NCBI RefSeq assembly: GCF_006715165.1
Contig: NZ_VFMS01000001.1
Location: forward strand, 744,001 to 808,000
Reading direction: 5' to 3'
DNA length: 64,000 nt
DNA from: Arthrobacter sp. SLBN-122
Lineage (GTDB): Bacteria > Actinomycetota > Actinomycetes > Actinomycetales > Micrococcaceae
Made by a program: the position numbers and the translations under genes. Below the pieces are notes generated by a model. It had not been told where the DNA came from, made no database searches, and saw only the letters and a list, made by a program, of their open reading frames with translations. Of the stretch, positions 63,292 through 64,000 are shown piece after piece; the stretch's first letter is position 1; the number at the start of each line of letters is the position of its first letter.

Positions 63292-63741
63292 GTGAGGATG
63301 AAATTCACCACCACCATTCAGGGCAGCGGCAACAAGACAGGCATCGAGGTCCCGGAGGAGATCGTTACTGCACTTGACGCCGGACGGCGGCCGCCGGTGG
63401 TGGTTACCATCAACGACGAAAGCTACCGCAGCAGCATCGCGGTGATGGGCGGCAAGAACATGGTCGGCGTGAGCGCCGCGAACCGTGAGCTGACCGGAGT
63501 GGCCGCCGGGGACACCGTCGAGGTGGGACTGGAAGTGGACACCGAACCACGGGTCAATGAGGTTCCGGATGACCTGGCCAGCGCCCTGGAAGCCGAACCG
63601 GAAGCGAAGGCCTTCTACGGGGCCCTGAACTACAGCAGCCAACGCCGCTACGTGGAGCCGATCACCGACGCGAAGACACCGGAAACACGTGTGCGCCGGG
63701 TGGCCAAGGCAGTGGAAGACCTCAAGGCAGGCAAGAAGTAG
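63292..63741 (+). CDS. DUF1905 / YdeI-like protein
   Basis: A protein of about 149 residues. A DUF1905 beta-barrel (TTTIQGSGNKTGIEVPEEIV, then RPPVVVTINDESYRSSIAVM, AAGDTVEVGLEVDTEPR) is followed by an OmdA/YdeI-type helical domain (ALEAEPEAKAFYGALNYSSQ, RRYVEPITDAKTPETRVRRV). Function uncertain; related proteins are linked to bacteriocin resistance. The start is GTG 63292 or ATG 63298, better spaced from AAGGAAGG than ATG 63283. It is 29 bp after the surface-protein operon. Confidence 0.85.
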   Translation: MRMKFTTTIQGSGNKTGIEVPEEIVTALDAGRRPPVVVTINDESYRSSIAVMGGKNMVGVSAANRELTGVAAGDTVEVGLEVDTEPRVNEVPDDLASALEAEPEAKAFYGALNYSSQRRYVEPITDAKTPETRVRRVAKAVEDLKAGKK

Positions 63742-63778
63742 GAACGCAGCGCCGCACTGCTGGACACTACGTCCACTG

Positions 63779-63792
63779 GTAAGTGTACTTAC
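63779..63792. promoter_or_regulatory. Dyad GTAAGTGTACTTAC, candidate operator
   Basis: An imperfect 14-bp dyad (perfect GTAAG/CTTAC arms) 37 bp beyond the YdeI-like gene, related to TAAGCATGCTTA at 22879. The remaining 200 bp to the end of the window hold no gene I can support. Confidence 0.35.
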
Positions 63793-64000
63793 TATTGCCC
63801 TGAATGTACCGGTGCAGGTCGCGGCAAAACTGCATTTCGGTCAATTATCCTGCGCCCGCGGACGGCTGCAGGGCGGACCCGATGGAAGTTTCCGCAGGTC
63901 AGACGCGTGCAGCGAGGCATCGAGCAGCAAAAGACTTTATGGAACCTTGAGGGAACGCAGGGGCATAAGTTGAGTGGCCGCTTCAAGAATGGGGTGCGGC

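Overview
The window is chromosomal DNA from a high-GC actinobacterium, most probably an Arthrobacter/Pseudarthrobacter-type member of the Micrococcaceae. This is inferred from gene content, not from a database match: a menaquinone set split as menG|menF ... menD ... menC, a mycothiol-type ArsC, several ANTAR regulators, a DUF222-HNH protein, an E1-alpha/E1-beta/E2 2-oxoacid dehydrogenase operon next to an Lrp regulator, and frequent GTG/TTG starts with 1-4 bp gene overlaps. No rRNA, tRNA or CRISPR array was seen.

Layout. 0-10 kb: menaquinone synthesis (menG fragment, menF, menD, menC) interleaved with a polar amino-acid ABC importer and a Tat-exported PhoX-type phosphatase that has a good PHO box upstream. 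10-17 kb: an overlapping minus-strand operon (antibiotic-type ABC exporter, GbsR/MarR regulator, CorA), then MFS and PAP2 genes. 17-24 kb: a compact minus-strand set (M20 peptidase, asparagine-synthase-like amidotransferase, PLP amino-acid decarboxylase, YbdK-type carboxylate-amine ligase), followed by a PuuD-type gamma-glutamyl amide hydrolase. Together these look like a pathway that makes and removes an amide- or gamma-glutamyl-capped amine or peptide. 25.5-29.3 kb: an accessory segment with a C-terminally broken serine resolvase, candidate resolvase sites, two tandem paralogous membrane proteins and a truncated TetR gene. 29-42 kb: housekeeping and envelope genes (hydrolase, MFS, trxB, arsC, MarR, ANTAR proteins, FtsW/RodA, LCP ligase, DUF222-HNH). 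42-51 kb: a CmtR-like sensor with a cysteine-tailed CDF transporter, an acyltransferase, a GAF-ANTAR protein, a flavin monooxygenase, a DGPF/ECF42 sigma pair and a GH16 lipoprotein. 51.9-58 kb: a branched-chain 2-oxoacid dehydrogenase operon and an Lrp regulator, separated by an ArsR-ANTAR fusion gene lying between two similar control regions. 58-63.3 kb: a decayed secreted-protein gene, then four tightly packed genes for exported beta-rich proteins. Three of these have a YAxW/YxFW signal segment like SipW-dependent exported proteins, and three share a C-terminal module with an NPN motif and two cysteines.

The strongest candidates for undescribed biology are (i) the amide/gamma-glutamyl cluster, (ii) the four-gene surface-protein operon and (iii) the ArsR-ANTAR fusion. 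Several dispersed palindromes (two repeat families and one dyad motif) are also not explained by the genes. Functions come from motifs recognised by eye; no searches were run.
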